The notes under the pieces are model-generated. The model did no database searches. It had not been told where the DNA came from and saw only the letters and a list, made by a program, of their open reading frames with translations. 5,639 nt of DNA from Acidobacteriota bacterium (GTDB taxonomy: Bacteria > Acidobacteriota > Terriglobia > Terriglobales > Acidobacteriaceae): positions 495 through 6,133 of the forward strand of contig QIAI01000141.1 in the NCBI GenBank assembly GCA_003224995.1, given 5' to 3'. Below are positions 1 through 5,639 of this stretch, piece by piece (position 1 is the first letter of the stretch; each line of letters begins with the position of its first letter). The position numbers and the translations under genes are program-made.

Positions 1-25
1 TGAGCCGTTGAACTAATCGCAAGAC

Positions 26-31
26 CAAGGA
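26..31 (+). promoter_or_regulatory. Shine-Dalgarno of egtD
   Basis: AAGGAG lies 6 bases before the ATG at 38 and supports that start. Bases 1-25 before it show no recognisable promoter. The TGA at 1-3 could be the stop of an upstream gene (egtB often precedes egtD), but too little sequence is present to tell. Confidence 0.7.
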
Positions 32-37
32 GCAAGC

Positions 38-951
38 ATGCTGACACACGCGATTCCGGCGCAGCCTGTCCTGGAGTTTGCCGAGGACGTAAGGGCGGGC
101 CTCACCAGACCGCAGAAGGAACTCCTCTCCAAGTATCTTTATGACGATGTGGGCTCGGCCCTCTTCGAAGTAATCAGCGTGCTTCCCGAATATGGGCTTA
201 CCCGGGCGGACGAACGGGTGCTGCGGCAGAATGCCTACGACATCGTGCAGCGGCTTCCACTACCTCTGGTGGTGGCCGAACTCGGAAGTGGAAGCGGGAA
301 GAAAACGCGCTGGCTGTTGAAGGCGCTCGCTCGGCGGCAGCACACCGCCTATTGTCCCATCGAGATCTCGCCGACTGCGTTGGCCATGTGCAAACGGGAG
401 TTGGGCGACATTGATTCCATCAGCATTCTGGGCTTCGAACGTGAGTATCTCGATGGGCTCGCGGAGGTGGCCGCGCGTCGCAAAAAGGAGCAGCATCTCC
501 TGGTCCTTTTCCTGGGGAGCACGATTGGAAACTTTGATCGACCGGCAGGAATTGAGTTCCTGAAACGTATTCGGGCGTTCCCCAATTATTGGAGGCTTAT
601 GATGACGCACTGGGCGTGACGGCGGCCTTCAACCGGAATCTGTTAGTGCGCATCAACCGCGAACTGGAGGGTGATTTCGCGCTCGACCAGTTTGAGCATG
701 TTGCCAGATTTAATCCGCGAGCGCGGAGTGTCGAAATGCACCTGCTTTCCAAGCGGGATCAGACTGTCACCATACCTGCCGCCGGCTTCTCGGTGCGCTT
801 CGCGGCCGGTGAAACGATTTGGACTGAAAGCAGTCACAAGTACTCGAAAGAAGAAGTTTGCCAGTTGGCAACAAACACGGGGTTCCGCTGCGAAGCGCAG
901 TGGGTGGATCAGGAATGGCCGTTTGCAGAAAGCCTGTTGGTGGCTGAATGA
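38..951 (+). pseudogene. egtD: L-histidine N-alpha-methyltransferase (EgtD-type), frameshifted by internal deletion
   Basis: EgtD trimethylates histidine with S-adenosylmethionine to give hercynine, the first step of ergothioneine synthesis in the cytosol. The first part (38-577, 180 codons) has the PEY motif (residues 50-52), the SAM-binding ELGSGSGKK loop (81-89) and GSTIGN with Asn165. The reading then leaves the family frame and stops at 617-619 after 13 foreign residues. The rest continues in another frame from about 580 to the TGA at 949-951, with EAYDDA, NRELEGDF, VEMHL and WTESSHKY. Counting against the 321-residue M. smegmatis enzyme, the histidine-binding Asn166, Tyr206, Glu282 and Ser284 all have counterparts. 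Only about 18 residues after KRIRA are missing, which is the strand that normally reads like PGD-LLLG-DLVK. The two parts sum to 303 codons, so about 52 bp is gone. AAGGAG at 26-31 precedes the ATG by 6 bases. The family call is firm. Whether the lesion is biological or an assembly error cannot be told here. Confidence 0.88.
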
Positions 952-967
952 GTTCGAGCGCCACGAT

Positions 968-2392
968 CTACTGCAGAAGGAGTTCTTTGGACGTTTTCGC
1001 CGCAGCCAGGGGCAATTGAACCCGGAAGATTGAACCCGCTCCCAGCGTGCTCTCAACCAGAATTTTTCCATTGTGCTGGAGCACAATCCATTGCGCGATG
1101 GCGAGACCGAGACCTGCGCCGCCCATTTCCCGGCTCCGAGCCTTGTCCACGCGATAGAAGCGCTCAAAGATTCGACTTTGCTCCGATTCCGCGATGCCCA
1201 TTCCGTTGTCGCGAACGCTTATGATTGCGGCGCCATCCTTCTCCTCCGCAGACAAAACTACTGTTCCACCTGGAGACGGGGTGTATTTGAAAGCGTTGTC
1301 GAGCAGGATATCCAGCACTCGTCGCAAGGCGGCGCTATCGCCCAGTACACGCAATTCCGCATCCAGGATCCGCTCACTGAATTGCAGCCCCCGTACATTC
1401 GCGACCTGGCGCCAGCCAGAGGCTACTTCCTTCAGAGCACCGCGCAAGTCGATCGGCTGAATGTTCAATGCCTGGCGGCCGGAATCAGCGCGCGCCAGGG
1501 CCAGCAGTTCCTCAATCAGAGAAGTGGTTCGTTCCGCTTCCAGCAAGATATGTCGTAGCGCCTCCCTGTACTCCTGTTCGCCTCGCGACCGGCGAAGCAC
1601 CAGCTCCGCTTCGGTACGGATGAGGGAGATGGGCGTGCGGAGCTCATGGGAAGCATCGGCAGTAAACTCCGTTACGCGACGGAAGGCCACCTCGATGCGA
1701 GCCAGCATCTCGTTCAGAGTATCCGAAAGCCTCTGCAATTCATCCCGGGTATGAAGCTGTTCAAGGCGGCTGCTCAGGGTGTGGCCTGTGATGGTTCGAG
1801 CCGTCCGGGTTAGAGCGTCAACCGGCGCGAGCGCGCGGCGACTGAGCCAATATCCCCCACCCCCCGCAGCCAACAGTAAAAGTGGGGCAAACATCAGCAG
1901 GTAGCGTTGGAAGCGTTCGAGCGTTTCATCTTCTTCGCTCGTACTGGTGCCGGCCTGAACGGTGTAAGCGTGCCCGCGCACCTCGATGCGCTGGCTCACG
2001 AAACGAAACGGAACTCTTCCAATGCGCCCATCGCGGTGAACGCTCTTGCGCAACAGGCTGGGAGAAATCGGGGACCATCCTGCCTGGGCAAGGGCAGCAG
2101 ATCGATAAATCCAGTTTCCGTCGGCGTCGATGATCTGGAGATAATCGCCGCCGCTTTCCGCACTGTACTCGTCAGTGACTTGAGCGCGAAGCTGATCCAA
2201 GGTTTGATCGGAGCGCTGGCCCTCGAGAAATCGACGCACATCTTCCACTTCTCCAGCGAGAGTAGTATCGGCAATGTCATGCAGGTTCTCACGGAGAATG
2301 AACCACATTCCCACTCCAAAGATAAGTTGAGCGGGGGCGAAGATCGCCAGGTACCAGACGGTCAGCCGCAATCCGATGGAGAGCCGCTTCAC
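968..2392 (-). CDS. Membrane sensor histidine kinase, CusS/CztS-like
   Basis: This 474-residue kinase senses a signal outside the inner membrane, autophosphorylates on His249 and passes the phosphate to the regulator encoded just upstream. Order of parts: transmembrane helix 1 (about 8-33); a periplasmic sensor of about 130 residues (34-163) containing a DYLQIIDADGNWIYRS stretch like those of heavy-metal sensor kinases; transmembrane helix 2 (about 164-184); HAMP (about 183-236); the HisKA H-box FTADASHELRTPIS (243-256); then the ATPase with N-box LLDNAFKYTP (363-372, Asn366), G1 box DNGMGI (395-400), F-box IFERFYRVD (408-416) and G2 box GGAGLGLAI (424-432). Every catalytic motif is intact and the length is normal. 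The GTG start overlaps the regulator's TGA stop by 4 bases (GTGA, 2389-2392) and has GGAGG 7 bases upstream inside the regulator gene, so translation is probably coupled. The signal is unknown. A metal is the family's usual ligand, but no metal-efflux gene is in view. Confidence 0.95.
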   Translation of the reverse strand: MKRLSIGLRLTVWYLAIFAPAQLIFGVGMWFILRENLHDIADTTLAGEVEDVRRFLEGQRSDQTLDQLRAQVTDEYSAESGGDYLQIIDADGNWIYRSAALAQAGWSPISPSLLRKSVHRDGRIGRVPFRFVSQRIEVRGHAYTVQAGTSTSEEDETLERFQRYLLMFAPLLLLAAGGGGYWLSRRALAPVDALTRTARTITGHTLSSRLEQLHTRDELQRLSDTLNEMLARIEVAFRRVTEFTADASHELRTPISLIRTEAELVLRRSRGEQEYREALRHILLEAERTTSLIEELLALARADSGRQALNIQPIDLRGALKEVASGWRQVANVRGLQFSERILDAELRVLGDSAALRRVLDILLDNAFKYTPSPGGTVVLSAEEKDGAAIISVRDNGMGIAESEQSRIFERFYRVDKARSREMGGAGLGLAIAQWIVLQHNGKILVESTLGAGSIFRVQLPLAAAKTSKELLLQ

Positions 2393-3069
2393 GAGCGCGC
2401 CTCCGCGCGGATCATGTACCCGACCCCGCGCACCGTGTGAATCAGCTTGGGCTGGTGGTCTGTGTCGATTTTGGTCCGCAGGAGCCGCACGAACGCGTCC
2501 AGCGTGTTTTCTTCGATTTCGCGATCAAATCCCCAGACCGCCTCAATTAAGGAACGCCGCGGCACCACCTTTCCGGGACGGTACATAAGGCGCTCGAGCA
2601 GGTTGTACTCGGTGCGAGTCAGCAGGATGTCCGCGCCCCCGCGGGAGACTTCCCGGGTGGCGGGGTCGAGAACCAGGTCTCCGACCTGCAGCTTCGTCGG
2701 CTGGGGAACGGGCGCTCGCCGTTTCACCGCGCGCAGACGAGCCAGAAGCTCTTCGAACGCAAAGGGCTTCGTGAGATAGTCATCGGCACCCGAATCAAGC
2801 CCATACACGAGATCGGGGATGGCATCTTTGGCCGTCAGCATCAGCACCGGGGTCGAGATCTTTTCCTTGCGAATCTGATGGGCCACATCGTAGCCATTGA
2901 GCTTGGGCAGCATCACATCGAGAATGATGACGTCGAATTCGTAATTTCGAACCAGATCGAGTCCTTCACTGCCATCTCGCGCGCACACCACGGTGTGGCC
3001 TTCTTCTGCCAGGCCCTTGCGCAAAAGTTCCACCATGCGCGTTTCGTCTTCGACGACCAACAGCTTCAA
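2389..3069 (-). CDS. OmpR-family response regulator
   Basis: This DNA-binding response regulator is the partner of the downstream kinase. Counted from the TTG at 3069 (226 residues), the receiver domain has the acidic pocket E7-D8 in KLLVVEDE, phospho-acceptor Asp51 in VIILDVMLP, Thr79 in LMLTAKD and Lys101 in DYLTKPF. After a linker (about 116-125) comes an OmpR/PhoB winged helix (about 126-222) with LTRTEYNLLERL, the ENTLDAFVRLLRTKI recognition region and the closing IHTVRGVGYMI. No ATG precedes Met12, which would cut off the acidic pocket. An in-frame stop lies at 3091-3093, so the start must be TTG at 3084 or 3069. I chose 3069 because GGGAG sits 6 bases before it, the 3084 codon has no such site, and the result is the usual family opening M-K-L-L-V-V-E-D. 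It is the first gene of the operon and overlaps the kinase by 4 bases. The regulated genes are not known. Confidence 0.95.
   Translation of the reverse strand: MKLLVVEDETRMVELLRKGLAEEGHTVVCARDGSEGLDLVRNYEFDVIILDVMLPKLNGYDVAHQIRKEKISTPVLMLTAKDAIPDLVYGLDSGADDYLTKPFAFEELLARLRAVKRRAPVPQPTKLQVGDLVLDPATREVSRGGADILLTRTEYNLLERLMYRPGKVVPRRSLIEAVWGFDREIEENTLDAFVRLLRTKIDTDHQPKLIHTVRGVGYMIRAEARS
2400..2404 (-). promoter_or_regulatory. Shine-Dalgarno of the kinase gene, inside the regulator gene
   Basis: GGAGG on the minus strand lies 7 bases before the GTG at 2392-2390, within the last codons of the response regulator. It supports the GTG start and the 4-base overlap over any later start in the kinase. 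Confidence 0.7.
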
Positions 3070-3075
3070 AAGGGG

Positions 3076-3080
3076 CTCCC
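3076..3080 (-). promoter_or_regulatory. Shine-Dalgarno deciding the regulator start
   Basis: GGGAG on the minus strand stands 6 bases before the TTG at 3069-3067. The alternative in-frame TTG at 3084-3082 is preceded by AACCATTAGCAGCGC, which offers no purine-rich site. This favours the shorter, 226-residue protein. Confidence 0.6.
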
Positions 3081-3390
3081 GCAAGCGCTGCTAATGGTTT
3101 TACCGCGAAACTCTGAAGAGCAGATGAAAAGCCGAGTTCTGCCCATCAATCCATGAATCTTACCTGACTTGGGGACATGGATTGGCAATTTGGAACGGGA
3201 TGGCTGGTTACCGAGGGGCAACGCCCGGCAGCCAATCGCCGTCTAAGCACGGATGGCGAGCCTACGCTCTCGGCGATCGTGCGCGGTACTCCGACTCCAA
3301 TCCGAGATGGAATAGAATAGCTCGATCCTGTTTTCAACTTGTGAATAGACTCAGCCCAGGCAATTCCAGGGGAATGGATTGTCCGGTGCG

Positions 3391-3396
3391 AAGGAG
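3391..3396 (+). promoter_or_regulatory. Shine-Dalgarno deciding the lipoprotein start
   Basis: AAGGAG ends 4 bases before the ATG at 3401 and 7 bases before the in-frame GTG at 3404. Either codon could be used, and both give the same lipoprotein signal peptide to within one residue. This site argues against the longer reading from 3182 and against the ATG at 3374, which has purines only directly against it. Confidence 0.65.
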
Positions 3397-3400
3397 CGGA

Positions 3401-4489
3401 ATGGTGTCAACCCGAACGACCTTGGCGATCTTCGCCTTAAGCGGAGTCATGGTGTTGGTCGCATGCGGTAGCAGCAAACGGCAAAACGCTTACATTACAA
3501 CTCCGCAGAACAGCGGCGTGGCGGCGTTTCGCCTCGATACAAATACGGGAGCCTTCAAGCAGGTTTTGGGCTCACCTTACCCGACCGGTGTCTCTCCTAC
3601 TTCGGTGGTGGTGCATCCGTCAGGGAAGTTCGCTTATGTCTCAAACGCAGGGGAGAACACCATCTCACTGTACAAGATAGGCAGCACGGGCGCGATGACG
3701 GAGGTCGCCCCCCGTGTATCCACCGGCCCCTCTCCTTCTCAGCCTTCTGCTCTTTTGATCGATCCTTCGGGAAATTTTCTATACTCGATCAATAGCGCTG
3801 CGAATATTTCGAGCTCCGGCGTGCTGACCGTAGTCACGGGTTCGCCCTATCAAACTTTGGGGTTTACACCCATTCGGGGCGCGATTGCGCCATCCGGGAA
3901 GTTGCTCTACGTCGCGAACTCAAACAGCGCCACAATTACAGGGTTCACGATCGATTCGTCGGGTGGACTGACCCGGGTCCCCAACTCACCCGTCCCGGTA
4001 GGGAATGCGCCGAACTGGATTGCTATCGATCCAAGCGGAAAATTTCTGTACGTCGCGAACCTGCAGGATGGCACATTTTCTGGGTTCACAATCGACAGCG
4101 GTACTGGGAACCTGACAGTTATGAGTGGATCCCCATTCGGAGTCGTCAGCGGAACGGCGATTACCCCCGTGAGTTCGTTGGTGGTGGATGCCTCCGGCAA
4201 ATACCTTTATGTAACCACCTTGAGTACGACCAGCAATGTTTATGGATACACGATCGACGGCACCTCCGGCGTCCCGACCGCTATCAGTACCGGTTCCGGC
4301 TTTCCCATTGCCGCGGGGGGCTCGGCCGGTTTTATCGTGAGTGATACGACTGGGACATTGGTGTTCGTCGGCAACCAGACGTCGAGTTCAATTTCCGGTT
4401 ACAAGATCACGCCTTCCAGCGGCGTCCTGACGCTGGTCTCGACAACCAGTACCAGTTCGGCGCCGACTTCGATGTTCGTGGTGAAATAG
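3401..4489 (+). CDS. Lipoprotein with seven-bladed beta-propeller (lactonase/YncE-like)
   Basis: This 362-residue exported protein opens with a lipoprotein signal peptide: basic start MVSTR, hydrophobic FALSGVMVLVA and lipobox LVAC with Cys22. The +2 residue is Gly, which fits outer-membrane sorting. The rest is a run of propeller repeats, each marked by a (D/H/A)PSGK-LYV-N turn at residues 72-82, 121-131, 163-173, 210-220, 263-273 and 315-325. A partial N-terminal strand (29-37, NAYITTPQN) and the C-terminal SMFVVK (357-362) probably close the ring. This matches the broad lactonase/YVTN propeller superfamily (6-phosphogluconolactonase fold), which is common as surface proteins in Acidobacteria. 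I see no catalytic site that would justify calling it a lactonase, and binding or scaffolding is equally possible. Blade spacing is 49, 42, 47, 53 and 52 residues, and the 121-163 blade seems to lack one strand. The ATG at 3401 was chosen over upstream starts because the signal peptide begins there behind AAGGAG. Confidence 0.85.
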   Translation: MVSTRTTLAIFALSGVMVLVACGSSKRQNAYITTPQNSGVAAFRLDTNTGAFKQVLGSPYPTGVSPTSVVVHPSGKFAYVSNAGENTISLYKIGSTGAMTEVAPRVSTGPSPSQPSALLIDPSGNFLYSINSAANISSSGVLTVVTGSPYQTLGFTPIRGAIAPSGKLLYVANSNSATITGFTIDSSGGLTRVPNSPVPVGNAPNWIAIDPSGKFLYVANLQDGTFSGFTIDSGTGNLTVMSGSPFGVVSGTAITPVSSLVVDASGKYLYVTTLSTTSNVYGYTIDGTSGVPTAISTGSGFPIAAGGSAGFIVSDTTGTLVFVGNQTSSSISGYKITPSSGVLTLVSTTSTSSAPTSMFVVK

Positions 4490-4491
4490 AG

Positions 4492-4507
4492 GAATAGCGG
4501 GCTATTC
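4492..4507 (+). terminator. Short palindrome after the propeller gene, possible weak terminator
   Basis: GAATAG-CGGG-CTATTC begins 2 bases after the TAG stop of the lipoprotein gene: a 6-bp stem with a 4-base loop. The stem is AT-rich and no T-run follows (the next bases are GGATACATAAATC), so it is not a standard intrinsic terminator. It might protect the 3' end of the transcript or be chance. Confidence 0.3.
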
Positions 4508-4550
4508 GGATACATAAATCTGAAACCGCCTTCGCACACCGGCACCGACA

Positions 4551-4556
4551 GGGAGG
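4551..4556 (+). promoter_or_regulatory. Shine-Dalgarno of the TIM-barrel gene
   Basis: GGGAGG lies 9 bases before the GTG at 4566. It supports that GTG as the start, as does the twin-arginine motif that begins at the second codon. Confidence 0.6.
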
Positions 4557-4565
4557 CCCGTCTCA

Positions 4566-5393
4566 GTGAATCGCCGAAGCTTTTTGAAACTAACCAGCGC
4601 AGGAGCCATGCTGGCGCGAGGTCGCGCCTGGACAACTCCTGCAAACGCCATTCCACGGGTAGGGCTGCAGCTTTACACGGTGAGGCGGTCGATGCGGCAT
4701 GACTTCGACGGCACGTTGTCGAAAGTGGCTGAGATCGGATACCGCGAAGTGGAATTAGCAGGAAATTTCGGGCGCGCGCCAAAAGAGGTGAAGGCTTCGC
4801 TCGAGCGCGCCGGCCTGATCGCTCCCTCTTCTCACGTGGACTACAACACGCTGGGCAACCAATGGGCTTCGACGCTCGAAGGGGCGAACACGATCGGACA
4901 GCAGTATATTGTCTGCCCATCCATTGACGAGAAGATGCGGCAAGAACCGGGCGGCTGGCAGCGTGCCGCGGAAACCCTCAATCACGCAGGCGAAGCCGCT
5001 AAAAAAGCGGGGATTCAGTTCGCTTATCACAACCACTCGTTTGAGTTCCAGCCCTCGGGCGGAAAGTTGCCGTATGACATTCTGCTGGAACAAACGGATC
5101 CTCACCTGGTCAAAATGGAGATGGACATCTTCTGGCTGACACAGGGCGGAGGCGACCCGCGGGCATATTTCCATCGCTATCCCGGGCGGTTCCCGCTGGT
5201 TCATGTTAAGGGTCGCGACCGAAGGGGGCAGATGAGCGAGGTGGCCTCAGACAACTCAATCGACTGGCGAGCAATTTTTGCGCTTTCTCAGGAGGCCGGC
5301 ATCCAACATTATTTCGTGGAGCACGATGATCCCAAGGATGAGTTCGCCAGCATCCGTGCGAGCTTCAACTACCTTCACGAGTTGAGATTCTAA
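4566..5393 (+). CDS. Tat-exported sugar phosphate isomerase/epimerase-like TIM-barrel protein
   Basis: This 275-residue protein belongs to the xylose isomerase-like TIM-barrel family (AP endonuclease 2 fold), whose members isomerise or epimerise sugars with a divalent metal. The N-terminus NRRSFLKL carries the twin-arginine motif (Arg3-Arg4), followed by a short, only mildly hydrophobic stretch and a PANA-IP signal-peptidase site near residue 28, so folded export to the periplasm is likely. Barrel signs follow: VGLQLYTVR (32-40), EVELAG (61-66, Glu63), AYHNHSFEF (153-161), KMEMDIFW (183-190, Glu185 and Asp187), HVKGRD (213-218, His213) and FVEHDD (250-255, Glu252). These acids and histidines are the expected metal and substrate ligands and all appear present. 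The start is GTG with GGGAGG 9 bases upstream. The gene lies 76 bases after the propeller lipoprotein on the same strand. The substrate is unknown. Relatives often sit with Gfo/Idh dehydrogenases in sugar catabolism, but none is in view. Confidence 0.88.
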   Translation: MNRRSFLKLTSAGAMLARGRAWTTPANAIPRVGLQLYTVRRSMRHDFDGTLSKVAEIGYREVELAGNFGRAPKEVKASLERAGLIAPSSHVDYNTLGNQWASTLEGANTIGQQYIVCPSIDEKMRQEPGGWQRAAETLNHAGEAAKKAGIQFAYHNHSFEFQPSGGKLPYDILLEQTDPHLVKMEMDIFWLTQGGGDPRAYFHRYPGRFPLVHVKGRDRRGQMSEVASDNSIDWRAIFALSQEAGIQHYFVEHDDPKDEFASIRASFNYLHELRF

Positions 5394-5412
5394 GCGGGTA
5401 GGTTCATTCCAG

Positions 5413-5639
5413 CTAGCGAACCGCCGGGGTGCTCTCGGTCGCTTCGGACAGGAAATCCGAGGTGTTATCGCTGTCGAGCAGAATGAATACCAGATCGTTT
5501 GGTATTTCCGCAGGATTTCCGTTCACGTCGAGAATCACCGAATCGGCAGTGATCGCCGCAACGCTGCAGTGCCTCAGGATCCGGATCTTCTTTTCGCGTT
5601 CCGCCGTCTCGATCAGCAGGCGATTGCGCTCGGGACCCC
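5413..5639 (-). CDS. C-terminal part of a YpdA/thioredoxin reductase-like NAD(P)/FAD oxidoreductase (cut by window)
   Basis: An open minus-strand frame enters from the right edge and ends with TAG at 5415-5413, giving 74 residues without a start in view. It reads RNRLLIETAEREKKIRIL, then HCSVAAITADSVILDVNG, then IPNDLVFILLDSDNTSDFL and a short tail TESTPAVR. The order 'short helix, I-R-hydrophobic, V-x-x-I, strand pair, IPND-VF, x-FL' is the typical end of the NAD(P)-binding and FAD-closing segment in two-dinucleotide-binding reductases such as YpdA and thioredoxin reductase. Those proteins usually have a Gly-rich turn (TGG or IGG) after VF, but here LLDSD stands in its place. That could mean altered cofactor contact, decay or a different subfamily. 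The gene converges on the TIM-barrel gene with a 19-base gap and no terminator hairpin. The family call rests on a short fragment, so confidence is moderate. Confidence 0.6.
   Translation of the reverse strand, partial: GPERNRLLIETAEREKKIRILRHCSVAAITADSVILDVNGNPAEIPNDLVFILLDSDNTSDFLSEATESTPAVR

Larger units (their letters stand above)
3070..3400. other. Divergent intergenic region with possible tandem hairpins
   Basis: This stretch of about 330 bases separates the two-component operon from the divergent lipoprotein gene and must carry the promoters of both. No open frame in it looks like a protein. A plus-strand frame runs through it into the lipoprotein from 3182, but the residues before 3401 have no signal-peptide or family character. 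Two stems lie next to each other: TGGCTG (3201-3206) with CAGCCA (3229-3234), enclosing GGGC-AAC-GCCC, and ATCGCCG (3235-3241) with CGGCGAT (3271-3277), enclosing GAGC-CTAC-GCTC. A competing pair, GATTGGC (3180-3186) with GCCAATC (3231-3237), uses the same bases. TAGAAT at 3313-3318 resembles a -10 box, but no good -35 box stands at the right distance. No clear operator or known riboswitch core was recognised. Confidence 0.45.

Noticed and set aside
589..951. A separate small gene starting at TTG 589
   Set aside because: Its product is the C-terminal part of EgtD in direct continuation of the upstream piece, and there is no Shine-Dalgarno before 589. It is part of the broken gene.
643..1167. 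Minus-strand open frame of 174 codons
   Set aside because: It overlaps the egtD C-terminal part and the kinase's 3' end in other frames, and its Ser/Arg/Phe-rich translation has no domain character.
1073..1558. Plus-strand open frame of 161 codons
   Set aside because: It lies antisense inside the kinase ATPase region, whose motifs are intact, and shows no family resemblance.
1907..2440. Plus-strand open frame of 177 codons
   Set aside because: It is antisense to the kinase sensor domain and the end of the regulator, with no recognisable motif and no Shine-Dalgarno that stands out.
3200..3280. Cyclic-di-GMP (GEMM) riboswitch, suggested by GGTTACCGA and GGGCAAC fragments
   Set aside because: The conserved core (GGCAAACC and GACGCAAAGCC elements in order) is absent on both strands, so the resemblance is superficial.
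3146..3337. Minus-strand open frame of 63 codons in the divergent region
   Set aside because: It is short and has no recognisable motif. It coincides with the palindromic segment and would sit upstream of the regulator on the same strand without supporting signals.
3182..3400. N-terminal extension of the lipoprotein
   Set aside because: The 73 extra residues would bury the signal peptide inside the protein. They lack any family character, while AAGGAG sits right before the ATG at 3401.
3890..4100. Direct DNA repeats around TACGTCGCGAAC and GGGTTCAC
   Set aside because: They are 141 bases apart, exactly one propeller blade, and are explained by the protein repeat.
4399..4920. Minus-strand open frame of 173 codons
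   Set aside because: It is antisense to the end of the propeller gene and the start of the TIM-barrel gene, and is Arg/Ser/Pro-rich as expected of a shadow frame.

Overview
The window reads as a piece of an ordinary bacterial chromosome of fairly high GC content. Four features together suggest an acidobacterium (Terriglobia-like): an EgtD-type methyltransferase, a CusS/CztS-like kinase pair, a lipoprotein beta-propeller of the 'lactonase' type, and a Tat-exported sugar isomerase-like TIM barrel. This is inferred from gene character only, and no marker gene is present. No RNA gene, CRISPR array, insertion sequence or phage gene was found.

Layout. Bases 38-951 (+) hold an ergothioneine-type histidine methyltransferase gene (egtD), broken by an internal deletion of about 52 bp that also shifts the frame. 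It converges on a two-component operon on the minus strand. That operon runs from an OmpR-type response regulator (2389-3069, TTG start) to a sensor histidine kinase (968-2392, GTG start), joined by a 4-base GTGA overlap. A non-coding stretch of about 330 bases (3070-3400) separates the operon from a divergent lipoprotein gene (3401-4489) encoding a seven-bladed beta-propeller. Next on the plus strand is a Tat-signal xylose isomerase-like TIM-barrel protein (4566-5393). At the right edge is the C-terminal end of a minus-strand gene (5413-5639, cut by the window) that looks like an NAD(P)/FAD-dependent reductase of the YpdA/thioredoxin-reductase type.

How the genes fit together. The regulator and kinase form one signalling unit of the heavy-metal/envelope sensor type, but no efflux or metal-resistance gene lies beside them, so the target is unknown. 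The propeller lipoprotein and the TIM-barrel protein are both predicted to leave the cytoplasm and point the same way. They are separated by a small palindrome and each has its own Shine-Dalgarno, so co-transcription is possible but not shown. The broken egtD implies this locus no longer makes trimethylhistidine for ergothioneine, unless the deletion is an assembly fault.

I did not find a convincing undescribed system. The best leads are the egtD deletion, a possible pair of adjacent RNA or DNA hairpins upstream of the lipoprotein gene, and the degenerate cofactor motif in the partial reductase.
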